Part shown: piece after piece, positions 43,568-52,303 of the stretch
Numbering within the stretch: position 1 is the stretch's first letter
How the letters are laid out: each line of letters opens with the position of its first letter
From: Syntrophotalea acetylenica
GTDB taxonomy: Bacteria > Desulfobacterota > Desulfuromonadia > Desulfuromonadales > Syntrophotaleaceae
Reading direction: 5' to 3'
DNA length: 64,000 bases
Assembly: GCF_001888165.1 (NCBI RefSeq)
Contig: NZ_CP015455.1
Coordinates: 1,110,001 to 1,174,000, forward strand
The notes under the pieces: model-generated
The model's database searches: none
Told to the model about the DNA's origin: nothing
The model's input: only the letters and a program-made list of their open reading frames with translations
Program-made: the position numbers and the translations under genes

Positions 43568-43597
43568 GAAAGGGGAAGCCGGACGGCTTCCCCTTTC
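43568..43597. terminator. Bidirectional terminator between ridA and rpmB
   Basis: A perfect 13-bp stem (GAAAGGGGAAGCC with GGCTTCCCCTTTC, loop GGAC) lies between the convergent ends of ridA (+) and rpmB (-). Each arm begins or ends with a short A/T stretch, allowing function in both directions. Confidence 0.85.
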
Positions 43598-43623
43598 AAG
43601 ATCCGATTATCGCAAGGTCCGGA

Positions 43624-43815
43624 TTAAACGGCCTTGGTCACCGCACCGGAACGCAAACAGCGCGTGCAGACCTTGATGGACTGCACTTTGCCTTTGTGCA
43701 GGGCCCGGATTTTCTGGAGATTCGGATACCAAACCTTGCGGGTCTTGTTCTGCGCATGGCTGACATTATTGCCAGTGGTCGGTTTTTTACCACAGATATC
43801 GCATACTCTGGACAT
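43624..43815 (-). CDS. rpmB: 50S ribosomal protein L28
   Basis: The 63-residue protein reads [20 protein letters not shown], typical of L28 with a CxxC pair at the start (C5, C8), and a second pair near CTRCLRSG, so it is the zinc-binding form. The start at 43815 has GGAGG upstream on the minus strand; a longer in-frame reading is not supported. It stands alone, convergent with ridA and downstream of a DUF523 gene. Confidence 0.95.
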   Translation of the reverse strand: MSRVCDICGKKPTTGNNVSHAQNKTRKVWYPNLQKIRALHKGKVQSIKVCTRCLRSGAVTKAV

Positions 43816-43846
43816 GTTCTTACCTCCTGGAAATTTAGAGCGGCTA

Positions 43847-43875
43847 TATGTACCATGTAGGGCCGCGTATTGCAA
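43847..43875 (-). promoter_or_regulatory. Candidate promoter of rpmB
   Basis: On the minus strand TTGCAA (43875-43870), a 17-base spacer and TACATA (43852-43847) give a loose sigma70 match, ending about 30 bases before the rpmB start. Weak evidence. Confidence 0.3.
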
Positions 43876-43944
43876 CCTCTTTTTATGCTGTCGTCGGCCG
43901 TAGCAAGGCGCGGTCAGAGCAGGGCAGCGTCTGCATGCGTAATC

Positions 43945-43963
43945 CGGCTCGCGGTTCGAGCCG
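43945..43963 (-). terminator. Hairpin after the DUF523 gene
   Basis: CGGCTCG/CGAGCCG (7-bp stem, 5-base loop) begins 8 bases past the DUF523 stop on the minus strand. No U-tract follows, so termination here is uncertain. Confidence 0.4.
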
Positions 43964-43970
43964 CTTCATC

Positions 43971-44423
43971 TCAAAGGTCTTCCTCGCTGAAAACACGCAG
44001 GCCGCTGCGTTGCAGCAGTGCGCTCGTCACCCCTTTGCCGGCGACCCGAGCGCCGTTCCGGCAGATACGGTGAACGCCGCAGGAAGGGCTACCGTCCTTG
44101 AATAGCGCCTGCTGGCAGCCCGCCAGACGGGCGATTTCCAGAGTCCGGGTCGCTCCCTGGATAAACAACCGGCTCATTTCAATCCGGTTTTCGTTTATCA
44201 GGTTTCCCGAACCGTCGAGCACATCCGTGCCGTCGCCGCAGGCAAAAAACGTCATGGGCCGCGGGGTTGCCAGTCCGGCCAGTTGCTCCGGGCACACCGG
44301 CACGGGAATCATGCCGCACTGTCTCAGGTAATCCAGCGCCTTTTGGTTATGCTTGGCTCTGCCGTCATAGCGGGTCGGAAGGCCGAGCAGGCAGGCGCTG
44401 ACCAGAATGGCTTGTGGCTTCAT
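43971..44423 (-). CDS. DUF523 family protein (TudS-like)
   Basis: The 150-residue protein has ILVSACLLGLPTRYDGRAKHN at its start, VPVCPEQLAGLATPRP in the middle and DGSPSCGVHRI near the end: the three cysteine-bearing motifs of DUF523. Some members are iron-sulfur 2-thiouracil desulfurases (TudS), using three cysteines for a 4Fe-4S cluster, which would match the Cys positions here (about 10, 45 and 110). Start at 44423 is where homology begins. It lies 37 bases after purN on the minus strand and may be in the same transcript. Confidence 0.82.
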   Translation of the reverse strand: MKPQAILVSACLLGLPTRYDGRAKHNQKALDYLRQCGMIPVPVCPEQLAGLATPRPMTFFACGDGTDVLDGSGNLINENRIEMSRLFIQGATRTLEIARLAGCQQALFKDGSPSCGVHRICRNGARVAGKGVTSALLQRSGLRVFSEEDL

Positions 44424-44460
44424 GGTTTCTCGCAGACCGGATAGAAAGGCGACGCGGAAC

Positions 44461-45117
44461 TTACGGGATGGCTGGACTGGCCAGCGCCGTTTTATCAGCA
44501 ACCTTCTGGTCGATGCGCACGCGGCGTCCTTCGATGCGCAACCGCCCTTCGGCATACAGCTGAATGGCGCGGGGGTAGATGCGATGTTCCTGCTCGAGAA
44601 TGCGTCGGGCCAGGCTCGATTCATCGTCATCGTCGAGTACGGGAACGGCGGCCTGAATGATGATCGGACCGGTATCGACGCCCGGATCGACGAAATGTAC
44701 GGTGCATCCGGCGAGTTTGACGCCGTATTCAAGCGCCTGCCGCTGCGCGTCGATGCCGGGGAAAGCGGGCAGCAGGCCAGGGTGGATATTCATGATGCGT
44801 TGGGGGAACGCGCTCAGAAACACCGGGGTCAGGATGCGCATGAAGCCAGCCAGGATCACCAGGTCGACCTCGGCCTGGCGCAGGGCATCCACCATCCGCC
44901 GGTCAAATGCTTCGCGGTCAGGGCAGTGTCGGTGGTCGACAACCACCGCCGGAATGCCGCAGCTACGTGCACGCTGCAGAGCGCCGGCCTGCGGTTTGTT
45001 GCTCAGAACCAGGACGACTTCAGCCGCCAGCTTGCCCTCCCGGCAACGGTCGATAATGGCCTGAAGGTTGGTGCCGCCGCCGGATGCGAGCACCCCGAGG
45101 CGCAGCTTTTTATTCAT
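44461..45117 (-). CDS. purN: Phosphoribosylglycinamide formyltransferase
   Basis: PurN transfers a formyl group from 10-formyl-tetrahydrofolate to GAR in de novo purine synthesis. The 218-residue protein has LGVLASGGGTNLQAI at the N-terminus, ILAGFMRIL, and NIHPGLLPAFPGIDA with the catalytic His/Asn region, then VDPGVDTGPII with the catalytic Asp. The start at 45117 has AGGAAAA upstream; the gene lies directly downstream of purM. Confidence 0.96.
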   Translation of the reverse strand: MNKKLRLGVLASGGGTNLQAIIDRCREGKLAAEVVLVLSNKPQAGALQRARSCGIPAVVVDHRHCPDREAFDRRMVDALRQAEVDLVILAGFMRILTPVFLSAFPQRIMNIHPGLLPAFPGIDAQRQALEYGVKLAGCTVHFVDPGVDTGPIIIQAAVPVLDDDDESSLARRILEQEHRIYPRAIQLYAEGRLRIEGRRVRIDQKVADKTALASPAIP

Positions 45118-45155
45118 GCTGTTTTCCTGTCCCGCATCGACACCGGCGCCGCATG

Positions 45156-46208
45156 TCAAACCAGTACAACGGTCGGTTCGCCGTCTTCGGCACTCTTGGC
45201 GATCTCGCCGATCACAAAAGCGTTTTCCTTCAGACCGGTGAGGCGCACCATGATTTCCTCGACTTCCGCTTCGGGCACGACCAGCACCATGCCGATGCCG
45301 TAGTTGAGGGTGCGGTACATCTCCTCTTCGTCGATATTGCCGGCTTTGCGCAGCAATTCGAAGATGGGCTGCTTGGGCCAGCTGTCCTTGCGGATAATTG
45401 CCTGGCAGTTTTTCGGCATCATGCGGGGCACGTTTTCCACCAGGCCGCCGCCGGTGATGTGAGCCATGCCCTTGATCTGGAAGTCGCGCAGCAGATTGAG
45501 GATGGTTTTGACGTAGATGCGGGTCGGTGTAAGCAGTTCCTCGCCGAGCGGTCGTTCAAGTTCTTCCACCCTGGAGTCAACGCTCAGCCCGAGATGTTCG
45601 AACAGCACCTTGCGCGCCAGGGAATAGCCGTTGGAATGCAGGCCGCTGGAGGCCAGGCCGATGAGACGGTCGCCGACGGTAATGGTAGAGCCGTCGATAA
45701 TGCTGCTATTGTCCACGATGCCGACGGTGAATCCGGCCAGATCGTATTCGCCTTCACTGTAAAAACCCGGCATTTCAGCCGTTTCGCCGCCTATCAGGGC
45801 ACAGCCTGCCTGAATGCAGCCCTCGGCGATGCCCTTTACGATATCCTGGGCTTTTTCCGGAGAGAGTTTGCCGGTCGCCAGGTAGTCGAGGAAAAACAGC
45901 GGCTCGGCGCCCTGAACCACGATATCGTTGACGCACATGGCCACCAGGTCGATGCCGACGGTATCATGCTTGTCCATCATGAACGCCAGCTTGAGCTTGG
46001 TACCGACGCCGTCGGTGGAGGCGACCAGTGTCGGTTTCTGATATTTGTCGGCATGCAGGGAAAACAGGCCGCCAAAACCGCCGATATCGGTCAGCACCTC
46101 GGGACGCGAGGTAGCTTTCACCAGGGGTTTGATCAGCTGGACGAAACGGTTGCCGGCATCGATATCGACGCCGGCGTCTTTATAGGTCATTTTCTTGGGG
46201 TCGCTCAA
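45156..46208 (-). CDS. purM: Phosphoribosylformylglycinamidine cyclo-ligase
   Basis: PurM closes the imidazole ring to make AIR. The 350-residue protein has [41 protein letters not shown] and [13 protein letters not shown], all PurM signatures. The start is taken as TTG 46208, which has AGAGAGG at good spacing on the minus strand; an ATG six codons further in (46190) has none. A good sigma70-type promoter with a palindrome in its spacer lies just upstream. It forms an operon with purN. Confidence 0.95.
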   Translation of the reverse strand: MSDPKKMTYKDAGVDIDAGNRFVQLIKPLVKATSRPEVLTDIGGFGGLFSLHADKYQKPTLVASTDGVGTKLKLAFMMDKHDTVGIDLVAMCVNDIVVQGAEPLFFLDYLATGKLSPEKAQDIVKGIAEGCIQAGCALIGGETAEMPGFYSEGEYDLAGFTVGIVDNSSIIDGSTITVGDRLIGLASSGLHSNGYSLARKVLFEHLGLSVDSRVEELERPLGEELLTPTRIYVKTILNLLRDFQIKGMAHITGGGLVENVPRMMPKNCQAIIRKDSWPKQPIFELLRKAGNIDEEEMYRTLNYGIGMVLVVPEAEVEEIMVRLTGLKENAFVIGEIAKSAEDGEPTVVLV

Positions 46209-46250
46209 AGGAACCTCTCTTCTTCTCTATGGCAAAAAGTGTGACGCCCA

Positions 46251-46279
46251 TTTGTAAAACAACCTTTTTAGGTTGTCAA
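46251..46279 (-). promoter_or_regulatory. purM promoter with embedded palindromic operator
   Basis: On the minus strand TTGACA (46279-46274, perfect -35), a 17-base spacer and TACAAA (46256-46251) form a promoter starting near 46244. The spacer holds a perfect palindrome, ACAACCT-TTTT-AGGTTGT on the + strand (46259-46276), that overlaps the -35 box. A repressor bound there would block polymerase. It is not the E. coli PurR box. Confidence 0.65.
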
Positions 46280-46469
46280 CGCCAAAGTCCCATGTGGCGG
46301 GAAGGCTTGACTCTTTACAGACCCGCGCCGGTGCTTTATCATCTGCGAAATGTGTACGCTTTTGCCATCGGCGGACCCTGTGCGGCCGAACAGGCCGTTT
46401 TTCCCGACCGGGTGGCTTCCGTTCGGTCTGTTTTTGACGAAACCGCGTGAAAGTCTGAAAGGATGTCGT

Positions 46470-46934
46470 GTGCCGGGCCCAGCATCGGAGACCTATTCCA
46501 TCCGTTCCATGGCGGTGGACGATCTTGCGGCGGTGGTCGAGCTTGAACGGCGCTGCCATGTCAATCCGTGGTCCGCGCGGCTTTTCGAAGAAGAACTTTG
46601 CAGGCCCCACGCTTTTATCGACCTGTTGTGCATGGCCGGGCGGATCGTCGGTTATGCCTGCTGCTGGCATGTTTGCGATGAACTGCATATTCTCAACATT
46701 GCCGTAGATCCCGCATGCCGCCGCCGCGGCCTGGGTGGAATGCTGCTTGAATACACGGTTCGCCGCGCTTGCCAGAAGGGGTGCGAGCGCGCCTTTCTCG
46801 AAGTGCGGGCCGGCAATCACGGGGCCATTCACATGTATCGGACCCGCGGTTTCGAAACTATCGGGCGGCGGGCGAATTATTACGCCGATGGCGAAGACGC
46901 CATACTCATGGAACGGAAGATGCGCGGCGATTGA
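46470..46934 (+). CDS. rimI: Ribosomal protein S18-alanine N-acetyltransferase
   Basis: RimI acetylates the N-terminus of S18. The 154-residue GNAT protein has YSIRSMAVDDLAAVVELE, CHVNPWSARLFEEEL, IVGYACCWHVCDELHILNIAVDP, the acetyl-CoA loop CRRRGLGGMLLE (R/Q-x-x-G-x-G/A, around 95-103), and ANYYADGEDAILMERKM, the RimI C-terminal signature with the catalytic Tyr. GTG 46470 has AAGGA upstream and begins the homology; upstream reading has no family resemblance. Confidence 0.88.
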   Translation: MPGPASETYSIRSMAVDDLAAVVELERRCHVNPWSARLFEEELCRPHAFIDLLCMAGRIVGYACCWHVCDELHILNIAVDPACRRRGLGGMLLEYTVRRACQKGCERAFLEVRAGNHGAIHMYRTRGFETIGRRANYYADGEDAILMERKMRGD

Positions 46935-47014
46935 GAGGTTGGAGGCGAGGGCTTCCGCGCAGGCCGCACAATAAAGACAAATATAGCCAATTTTTCCAAC
47001 GACGGAACGGTTTT

Positions 47015-47875
47015 ATGCAAAATTTTCATACATCCATCATTTCCAACCTGGAGTTGTCGCCGGGTTATTTTCGCATGCGGATTCTGGCTCCCGGTTTTGT
47101 GGCGACCGCCAAACCGGGCCAGTTCGTCATGGTTCGTATCGGTAACGGTCTGGAGCCGCTGTTGCGGCGGCCTTTCGGCATTTTCCGCACCGGTTTTTTG
47201 CCGGCTGATTGCCAGGGCCTGCCGGACAAGGAATATGTGGAGATCCTCTACAAGGTGGTCGGCAGCGGTACGGCACTGCTTCGGGACCTGCATCGGGGCG
47301 ACAGGGTCGAACTGCTGGGGCCGCTGGGCAACGGTTTTGATATGCAGCCAGCCGCCGAACAGATCCTGGTCGGCGGCGGCATCGGCCTGGTGCCCCTGTA
47401 CATGCTGGCGCGGCAACTGGTCAAAACCGGCCGGGTGCGGCTGCTCATGGGGGGGCGTTGCCGGGACGACATTCTCGCCGTGACCGAATTTGAACGGCTG
47501 GGCGTGGCGACCTATGTATCGACAGATGACGGTTCGCTGGGCGAGGAAGGCCTGGTGACCGACGTGCTGCGGCGCAAACTCGAAAAATTTCCCGGCGCCG
47601 CGATTTATGCCTGCGGTCCGATGCCGATGCTGCGCGCCGTGCACGATCTGTGCAGCGCGCATCGAGCTCCGCTGCAGGTTTCGCTGGAGGCGTTCATGGC
47701 CTGCGGCGTCGGAGCCTGCCTCGGGTGCGTGGTCAAGGGGGCCGGACATAGCGAGGCCGATCCCCATTATCTGTGTACCTGCAAGGAAGGTCCGGTATTC
47801 CGTTCCGAGCAACTTGAATGGGACAAGCTCGAAGCGGGGCATGAGGATTGCGGCTGCGAGGAGGAACGGGCATGA
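47015..47875 (+). CDS. pyrK: Dihydroorotate dehydrogenase electron transfer subunit
   Basis: PyrK passes electrons from dihydroorotate dehydrogenase to NAD+. The 286-residue protein has the FAD-binding RRPFGIFR segment, the NAD-binding [17 protein letters not shown] (around 118-134), [10 protein letters not shown], and a C-terminal 2Fe-2S site with [12 protein letters not shown] and a later [12 protein letters not shown] 47015 starts the homology. It overlaps pyrD by four bases (ATGA), giving the class 1B pyrK-pyrD pair. Confidence 0.93.
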   Translation: MQNFHTSIISNLELSPGYFRMRILAPGFVATAKPGQFVMVRIGNGLEPLLRRPFGIFRTGFLPADCQGLPDKEYVEILYKVVGSGTALLRDLHRGDRVELLGPLGNGFDMQPAAEQILVGGGIGLVPLYMLARQLVKTGRVRLLMGGRCRDDILAVTEFERLGVATYVSTDDGSLGEEGLVTDVLRRKLEKFPGAAIYACGPMPMLRAVHDLCSAHRAPLQVSLEAFMACGVGACLGCVVKGAGHSEADPHYLCTCKEGPVFRSEQLEWDKLEAGHEDCGCEEERA

Positions 47876-48891
47876 ACGAAAACGCTCCCGTATGCGGCAG
47901 GAAGCCCGGTCTGGCAGTGGAAATTGCCGGCCTGCGGCTTAAAAACCCCGTCATGCCCGCTTCCGGAACCTTCGGCTATGGTCAGGAATACGCGCCGTTT
48001 TTCGACCTTGATGAACTTGGCGCTATCGTGACCAAGGGGCTTTCCCTGCATCCCAAGGCCGGCAATCCCACGCCGCGCATCGCTGAAACGACCAGCGGCA
48101 TGCTGAACGCCATCGGCTTGCAGAATGTCGGCGTTGATGTTTTCATTAGGGAAAAAATGCCGTTTCTGCGGCAGTTTCGCACACCGGTGATCGTCAATTT
48201 CTTTGGTAACAGCCTGGAAGAATACGGGGAAATGGCCCGGCGCCTGTCGGACTTGCCCGAAGTCGCCGCGGCGGAACTCAACATCTCCTGCCCCAATGTC
48301 AAAAAAGGCGGTATCGTGTTCGGTACCGATCCGCTGGCTGCCGCGGAGGTCGTGTCGCTGGTCCGCCGCCATATGGACAAGCCCCTGATCGTCAAGTTGA
48401 CGCCGAATGTCACCGATATCACGATCATGGCGCGGGCGGTCGAAGAGGCCGGTGCGGATGCCATCTGCTGCATCAATACCCTGACCGGCATGGCGGTCGA
48501 TGTCCGCCGTCGATCACCGCGGCTGGCCAACCTGACCGGTGGGCTGTCCGGGCCGGCCATTCGTCCGGTGGCGGTGCGCATGGTTTATCAGGTGGTACAG
48601 TCGGTGAAGGTGCCGGTCATTGGCGTCGGCGGCATCACCTGCGCCGAGGATGCGCTCGAGTTCCTGATTGTCGGAGCTCGCGCCGTTCAGGTAGGGACAG
48701 CCAATTTTGTCGATCCCCGGGCAATGCCCGGAATTGTCGCGGGACTGGAGGACTATTGCCGCACCCAGGGGTGGACGATATCAACGAGGTTATCGGTTCT
48801 CTGCGCGTATCCTGACAATGGCGCGCACAGGTGCCGGTTGTTTGCGGTTGTCCAAAGGGCCCGCGGGTCTGTCCCGATCGTTTTTTCATAG
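47872..48891 (+). CDS. pyrD: Dihydroorotate dehydrogenase (class 1B), frameshifted at the 3' end
   Basis: PyrD oxidises dihydroorotate to orotate with FMN. Residues 1-301 are normal: [27 protein letters not shown] with the catalytic cysteine region, [22 protein letters not shown], and [19 protein letters not shown]. After [11 protein letters not shown] the expected [10 protein letters not shown] tail is in another frame: the bases after 48776 read [12 protein letters not shown] with a TGA at 48813-48815. One base is missing near 48775 (TGGACGAT for an expected TGGAACGAT). The open frame instead runs to 48891 with about 38 unrelated residues. The enzyme core may still fold; the altered tail is probably a recent loss or a sequence error. 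Confidence 0.9.
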   Translation: MNENAPVCGRKPGLAVEIAGLRLKNPVMPASGTFGYGQEYAPFFDLDELGAIVTKGLSLHPKAGNPTPRIAETTSGMLNAIGLQNVGVDVFIREKMPFLRQFRTPVIVNFFGNSLEEYGEMARRLSDLPEVAAAELNISCPNVKKGGIVFGTDPLAAAEVVSLVRRHMDKPLIVKLTPNVTDITIMARAVEEAGADAICCINTLTGMAVDVRRRSPRLANLTGGLSGPAIRPVAVRMVYQVVQSVKVPVIGVGGITCAEDALEFLIVGARAVQVGTANFVDPRAMPGIVAGLEDYCRTQGWTISTRLSVLCAYPDNGAHRCRLFAVVQRARGSVPIVFS

Positions 48892-48907
48892 CAACCGGTG
48901 ATCCTGT

Positions 48908-51547
48908 ATGGACGTCATAACCACGCATATCAACGCTGATTTCGATTGCCTGGGCGGCATGATTGCCGCCCGGCGCCTCTATCCCGATGCTGCGATGGTG
49001 TTCGCCGGAGCGCAGGAGCGCGGTCTGCGCGAGTTTTTCATGCAGAGCGCCTTTTATGCCTACGAGTTCAAGCGCATCCGGGATATCGATCTGGATGCCA
49101 TCACGCGGCTGATTCTGGTCGATGTCTGTCAGGCCGAGCGCATCGGGCCTTTTGGCGAAGTGGCCACCCGTCCAGGTGTCGAAGTTCATATTTACGATCA
49201 TCATCCCAACAAACCTCACGCCCTGCATGGCAGTGTCGAAGTGATTCGTCCGGTCGGTTCGACGGTGACGGTTCTGACCCATCTGTTCATGGAGCGCGGC
49301 ATCCATCCCACCCCCGATGAAGCCACCATGATGCTGCTCGGCCTGTACGAGGATACCAGCAAGCTGCTTTCTCACGCCACCTCCGCCGCCGATTACCAGG
49401 CCGCCGCCTATCTGGTCGAACACGGCGGCAACCTCAACACGGTGTCCGATTTTCTGGTTCAGGAGTTGACGTCGGACCAGGTGTCCCTGCTGCACGAATT
49501 GCTGCAATCTCTGACCGCCATCAACGTCAACAGTGTGGATATCCATATCGCCCACGCTTCCATCGATAATTTTGTCGGCGACCTGGCGATACTGGCGCAC
49601 AAAATCAAGGATATGAAGACCCTGGATGCGCTGTTCGTGGCGGTGCGCATGGGGGACCGCATCTTCATGGTTGGCCGTTCGCGTATTCCCGAAGTGCCGG
49701 CCGGGGATATTCTCGAGGAGTTTGGCGGCGGCGGACACGGATTTGCCGCTTCGGCCACGGTCCGGGACATGACGCTGGTGCAGGTCCTGGAAAAACTGCC
49801 GGCCGTGCTGAGGCGCCATGTCAATCCGCACTGGGAAGCGCGTCATATCATGTTTTCGCCGGTGAAAACCGTGCAGGTCGCGGATACCATCGCCCAGGTG
49901 CGGGAGATTCTGACCCGCTACAACATCAATGCCCTGCCGGTTCTCGACGGAGAACGGGTTGTCGGCATCATTACCCGACAGGTCGCCGAAAAGGCTGCGC
50001 ACCACCTGCTGGAGAGTGTGCCGGTCGCCGAGTACATGAACAGCGATTTTGCTTCGGTCAGGCCGGAAATCTCTCTGCGGGAGCTGCAGGACCTGATCGT
50101 CGGGCGGCATCAGCGTTTTGTGCCGGTGGTGGAAAACGGCCAGCTGATCGGCGCCCTGACGCGTACCGACCTGTTGCACCATATGGTTTCGGGAGCGGTG
50201 GCGCGCCGGCGCCAGGGGATCGGCGAGCCTGGCAACGGTCTGACGCTGAAAAGACGCGTGGTGGCGCATCTGCTGCGCAACCAATTGCGCGAACCGCTGC
50301 AGAAACTCCTGTTCCATATCGGCGAGGTTGGTGATTTTCTGGGACAAAACGTGTTCGTTGTCGGCGGCTTTGTGCGGGACCTTCTGCTGCGCCAGGAGAA
50401 TTTCGATATCGATGTGGTCGTCGAAGGGGACGGCATCGGCTTTGCCGAAGAGTTTGGGCGACGGCATGGCTGCCGGGTGCGGGCACACCGGAAATTCGCC
50501 ACCGCCGTGCTGGTTTTTCCCGACGGGTTCAAGATCGATGTCGCTTCGGCTCGCACCGAATACTACCTGGAGCCGGGCGCCTTGCCGACGGTGGAAACCG
50601 CCTCCATCAAACTCGACCTTTACCGGCGGGATTTTACCATCAATACCCTTGCCATCGCCATGAATCGCGCCCATTTCGGGGAACTGCTCGATTATTTCGG
50701 CGGTCAGAGCGATCTGCGGGAAAAAGCCATCCGGGTACTGCACAACCTCAGCTTTGTCGAAGATCCGACACGCATGTTCCGCGCCATCCGTTTCGAACAG
50801 CGGCTGGCGTTTCAGCTCGGCAGGCATACCGAGCATCTGCTCAAAAGTGCGGTGCGCATGGGATTCCTGGAAAAAGTCAGCGGCCCGCGGGTGTTCAATG
50901 AGATGCTGCTCATCCTTCGAGAGCCGGATCCTCTGCCGGCCATCGCCCGCCTTGACGAGTTGGGGCTGCTGGCCTATATCCATCCCCGCATGTCCTGCCG
51001 GTCGGAGATCAACAGGCTGCTGGCTGCCGCGAAACGGACCGTGGACTGGTATGAGCTGCTCTATACCGGTGAGGGTTGCCAGCGCTGGCAGGTTTTTTTC
51101 CTGTGCCTGTTTTCCGGGCTTGACGAGTCGGAAGTGAATCAGGTGCTGCGGCATCTCGGCATGCCGCCACGCTACGCGGAGTTTTTCGGTCCCGAACGGG
51201 AGACGGTGCACCGGATTGTGCATCAGCTTGAATGGCGCTGCTCCCAACGTCGGAACTTGTCCAATAGCGAAGTTTACCGGATGCTGCGGGAGCTTCCTAT
51301 CGAAGCCCTGCTCTACGGCATGGCGCGGACCGAACATGAAGAAGCACGACGCCTGATGTCACACTTTGTCACCCATCTGCGCTCGGTGGTCAGCCTGATA
51401 GGGGGGCGGGATCTTCAATCCATGGGACTGAAGCCCGGTCCGTGCTACGGGGAGATTCTCAACAAGCTGGTTGCGGCCCGTCTGGATGGCCTGGTGTCCA
51501 CGCGCGAGGACGAATTGCGGTTGGTGCGGAGGCTGCTTGCCGGCTAA
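48908..51547 (+). CDS. DHH phosphoesterase - CBS - tRNA nucleotidyltransferase fusion
   Basis: The 879-residue protein has three modules. Residues about 1-310 are a DHH/DHHA1 phosphoesterase domain (ITTHINADFDCLGGM, DHHPNKPH around 96, FGGGGHGFAAS). Residues about 315-435 are two CBS domains (MFSPVKTVQVADT, VPVAEYMNSD). Residues about 475-879 are a class II CCA-adding/poly(A) polymerase head and neck (VFVVGGFVRDLLL, NFDIDVVVEGD, YRRDFTINTLAI, EDPTRMFRAIRFEQRL). Similar proteins in Aquifex and Geobacter are tRNA A-adding enzymes working with a separate CC-adding enzyme. That role is likely but not proven here. The DHH part may degrade small RNAs or dinucleotides. Confidence 0.85.
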   Translation: MDVITTHINADFDCLGGMIAARRLYPDAAMVFAGAQERGLREFFMQSAFYAYEFKRIRDIDLDAITRLILVDVCQAERIGPFGEVATRPGVEVHIYDHHPNKPHALHGSVEVIRPVGSTVTVLTHLFMERGIHPTPDEATMMLLGLYEDTSKLLSHATSAADYQAAAYLVEHGGNLNTVSDFLVQELTSDQVSLLHELLQSLTAINVNSVDIHIAHASIDNFVGDLAILAHKIKDMKTLDALFVAVRMGDRIFMVGRSRIPEVPAGDILEEFGGGGHGFAASATVRDMTLVQVLEKLPAVLRRHVNPHWEARHIMFSPVKTVQVADTIAQVREILTRYNINALPVLDGERVVGIITRQVAEKAAHHLLESVPVAEYMNSDFASVRPEISLRELQDLIVGRHQRFVPVVENGQLIGALTRTDLLHHMVSGAVARRRQGIGEPGNGLTLKRRVVAHLLRNQLREPLQKLLFHIGEVGDFLGQNVFVVGGFVRDLLLRQENFDIDVVVEGDGIGFAEEFGRRHGCRVRAHRKFATAVLVFPDGFKIDVASARTEYYLEPGALPTVETASIKLDLYRRDFTINTLAIAMNRAHFGELLDYFGGQSDLREKAIRVLHNLSFVEDPTRMFRAIRFEQRLAFQLGRHTEHLLKSAVRMGFLEKVSGPRVFNEMLLILREPDPLPAIARLDELGLLAYIHPRMSCRSEINRLLAAAKRTVDWYELLYTGEGCQRWQVFFLCLFSGLDESEVNQVLRHLGMPPRYAEFFGPERETVHRIVHQLEWRCSQRRNLSNSEVYRMLRELPIEALLYGMARTEHEEARRLMSHFVTHLRSVVSLIGGRDLQSMGLKPGPCYGEILNKLVAARLDGLVSTREDELRLVRRLLAG

Positions 51548-51616
51548 TTTGTTGACCCATCCCGGGCCTTTTGCTAAAAGACACCGAAGCGGGTTATTGT
51601 TCGGTGCGGAGAATTG

Positions 51617-52300
51617 ATGGAGATAATTTTTCAGAAATTGTCAATCATACTGGTGCCTGGCCTGCTGGCTATTACGCTGCACGAGGTCGCCCATGGCTGG
51701 GTGGCCGACCGGTTGGGCGATCCGACCGCCCGCCTGCTTGGCCGGTTGACCCTCAACCCCTTCAAACATCTTGATCCTGTCGGCACCTTGCTGCTGTTTT
51801 TCATTGGCTTCGGATGGGCACGCCCGGTGCCGGTCAATCCGGGCAATCTGCCAAATCCTCGACGCAACATGCTTTGGGTTGCGCTAGGCGGTCCGACCGC
51901 CAATCTGGGGTTGGCCCTGTTTTCCGCACTGTTGCTCAGGGGGCTGGGACGCATGCCGACAAACGGGACCGGCATGTCGGCGCTGGCCATGCTGCTGGAG
52001 CCGCTCACCCTGATGGTGGCTTTCAGCGTGTATATCAATCTGGTGCTGATGATCATCAACCTCGTTCCGGTGCCACCGCTGGATGGCGGGCGCGTTCTGG
52101 CCGGGCTGTTGCCCGAACGGGCTGCCGCGGCCATGGCACGGCTCGAACCGTTCGGTTTTTTCGTGGTGATCATTCTGTTCTTTTTTTCACCTTTGGCGGA
52201 ACGCGTGCTGTGGCCGTCGGTCGGTTTTCTGACGGCGCTGCTGACCGGGCCTCAACTGGTGCTGGTGCAGAAGGTTTTTGCCATTTTGTTCAGGTCCTAG
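51617..52300 (+). CDS. M50-type membrane metalloprotease (site-2 protease family)
   Basis: The 227-residue integral membrane protein has LAITLHEVAHGWVADRLGD with the zinc-binding HExxH (around residues 20-24), several hydrophobic helices, and INLVPVPPLDGGRVL (NxxPxxxLDG, around 145-160), the third zinc ligand. It lacks PDZ domains, so it belongs to the short peptidase M50 group seen next to scpA-scpB in many bacteria. ATG 51617 has CGGAG upstream. Substrate unknown. Confidence 0.85.
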   Translation: MEIIFQKLSIILVPGLLAITLHEVAHGWVADRLGDPTARLLGRLTLNPFKHLDPVGTLLLFFIGFGWARPVPVNPGNLPNPRRNMLWVALGGPTANLGLALFSALLLRGLGRMPTNGTGMSALAMLLEPLTLMVAFSVYINLVLMIINLVPVPPLDGGRVLAGLLPERAAAAMARLEPFGFFVVIILFFFSPLAERVLWPSVGFLTALLTGPQLVLVQKVFAILFRS

Positions 52301-52303
52301 CCT

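Noticed and set aside
43910-43970. tRNA-like fragment with a GCGGTTCGAGCCGC T-arm look
   Set aside because: No acceptor stem, anticodon arm or CCA-side pairing could be built; the stem is explained by the hairpin after the DUF523 gene.
46209-46469. Possible small gene in the purM-rimI gap (74-codon ORF from 46229)
   Set aside because: It overlaps the purM promoter and has no motif; only the promoter/operator is supported there.
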